In this document: positions 63,196-63,944 of the stretch, piece after piece
Numbering within the stretch: the first letter of the stretch is position 1
Layout: every line of letters starts with the position of its first letter
From: Planctomycetota bacterium
GTDB taxonomy: Bacteria; Planctomycetota; Planctomycetia; Planctomycetales; Planctomycetaceae
NCBI GenBank assembly: GCA_023417655.1
Contig: JAEZFD010000018.1
Location: forward strand, 1 to 63,944
DNA: 63,944 bases
Reading direction: 5' to 3'
The notes under the pieces: generated by a model
What the model was told of the DNA's origin: nothing
Database searches by the model: none
What the model saw: the letters and a program-made list of their open reading frames with translations, nothing else
Translations under genes and position numbers: made by a program

Positions 63196-63944
63196 ATGAC
63201 CTTCAGGGCTCCGAAATATTCGCTCCACTCCGCGAGTGGCCGAGCTTATGCGAAATGGAAAGGCTCCCGAACATACTTCGGGAAGTTCGGTACTCCCGAA
63301 AGCCGGGAAGCCTACGAGAAATGGCTCGACAAGCTGAGGAAGCTCACTGAGGGGACAGGACGGTATCGCACCACTGTCGGCCGGCTGTGTGTCGAGTTCC
63401 TGAAACATGCGGCCATCTTCTATCGTGACCGGGACGGGAAACCGACCGGCGAGGCCGCGAACTTCAAATATGCTCTGAAGCCTGTCGTTCGGATGTTCGG
63501 CAACCTCTCATGTTCTGAATTCAGCCCGCTGAAACTTCGCGCTGTCCGCGATGACCTGATGAAACGTCATGTCCGGACCCAGGTGAACAATCACGTTCAT
63601 CGGATTCGCCAAGTGTTCCGCTGGGGTGTCGAGAATGAGATGGTGCCTGGGACCGTCGTTGCAGAACTTGACTGTCTGAAGTCTCTCGCAAAGGGACGGT
63701 GCGCAGCGAGAGAAAGCGCACCTGTCCAGCCGGTCTCCGAAGAGCATGTCAACTTGGCGCTGGTCCACATGACAACGCCCGTGGCGACGATGGTTCGCAT
63801 TCAACTCTTGACCGGTGCAAGGCCTTCAGAAATCCGACTGATGAAGCCAGAGCTGATCGACACCACCGAGGAGGTCTGGAGGTATCGGCCACATCAGCAC
63901 AAGAATGCCTGGAGGTATCGGCCACATCAGCACAAGAATGCCTG
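63196..63944 (+). CDS. Tyrosine-recombinase integrase, N-terminal part
   Basis: The first 249 residues of a site-specific integrase (phage-integrase family), cut by the window end. ATG 63196 has AGGGGG seven bases ahead. The N-terminal arm-type region includes KYSLHSASGRAYAKWKGSRTYFGKFGTPESR; the core-binding part covers about residues 60-160 with VNNHVHRIRQVFRWGVENEMV; the catalytic domain begins near 180, and its first arginine is in LLTGARPSEI. It lies directly beyond tRNA-Gln, the classic place for an island integrase. The last 66 bases are two identical 33-base copies, repeating WRYRPHQHKNA. Confidence 0.88.
   Translation, partial: MTFRAPKYSLHSASGRAYAKWKGSRTYFGKFGTPESREAYEKWLDKLRKLTEGTGRYRTTVGRLCVEFLKHAAIFYRDRDGKPTGEAANFKYALKPVVRMFGNLSCSEFSPLKLRAVRDDLMKRHVRTQVNNHVHRIRQVFRWGVENEMVPGTVVAELDCLKSLAKGRCAARESAPVQPVSEEHVNLALVHMTTPVATMVRIQLLTGARPSEIRLMKPELIDTTEEVWRYRPHQHKNAWRYRPHQHKNA
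63877..63942 (+). repeat. Exact 33-base tandem duplication
   Basis: Two adjoining identical copies (63877-63909 and 63910-63942) within the integrase gene, in frame (11 codons). The window ends two bases later, so an artefact at a contig end is as likely as a real duplication. Confidence 0.9.

Overview
The window looks like chromosomal DNA from a member of the Planctomycetota, probably order Planctomycetales. This is inferred from gene content, not from a search. The signs are a moderately GC-rich sequence, many genes without a clear Shine-Dalgarno site, a transketolase split into two adjacent genes, an enlarged ribosomal protein L17, FHA-domain signalling proteins, an FlgM-like protein next to an ECF sigma/anti-sigma pair, and several exported proteins of types common in that phylum. 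Most of the window is housekeeping and conserved; no CRISPR array, restriction system or secondary-metabolite cluster was seen.

Layout: 1-2400 holds central carbon genes on the minus strand (ribulose-phosphate epimerase followed by a histidine-phosphatase-like protein that has lost its catalytic histidine, then GAPDH). 2600-8800 is a heavy-metal efflux cassette: two small His-rich exported proteins, an adaptor with a His-rich N-terminus and a CzcA/CusA-type RND pump. 9200-24500 mixes a multi-zinc-ribbon protein, two alpha/beta hydrolases, sugar enzymes (aldose 1-epimerase, GH63-like hydrolase, NDP-sugar epimerase), several exported proteins of unknown function, a secreted metallo-beta-lactamase-fold protein and a Fur-family regulator with a likely self-control site in its promoter. 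24600-31600 carries an FHA-GAF-PP2C phosphatase, truD, mnmA, a DUF6580-like membrane protein with a structured upstream region, and ribBA. 31700-38200 has a fused hydantoinase/oxoprolinase, a lone receiver-domain protein, an FHA protein and a chorismate-amidotransferase subunit. 38700-46000 has split transketolase, a tandem GNAT protein, a second Fur, the FlgM-like/anti-sigma/ECF-sigma group and agmatine deiminase.

46300-49600 is the rpmJ-rpsM-rpsK-rpoA-rplQ operon with a promoter and terminator. 49757-59752 holds a protoporphyrinogen oxidase and a block of complex I membrane subunits, nuoH-J-K-L-M-N, with nuoI and the peripheral-arm genes missing from the block. The window closes with a ferritin-like protein, a TatD hydrolase, an exported amidohydrolase, a tRNA-Gln(TTG) and, 135 bases beyond it, the start of a tyrosine-recombinase integrase. 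That is the classic edge of an integrated element. The integrase runs off the end and finishes in an exact 33-base tandem duplication, which may be an assembly effect.

Working themes: metal handling (efflux pump, His-rich proteins, two Fur regulators), carbon flow (rpe, gap, transketolase, sugar enzymes), envelope and secreted proteins of unknown role, and regulation through FHA, PP2C, receiver and sigma/anti-sigma proteins. The points most worth following up are the degenerate phosphatase, the Fur-type operator overlapping the fur promoter, the folded leader ahead of the DUF6580-like gene, and the tRNA-Gln integration site.
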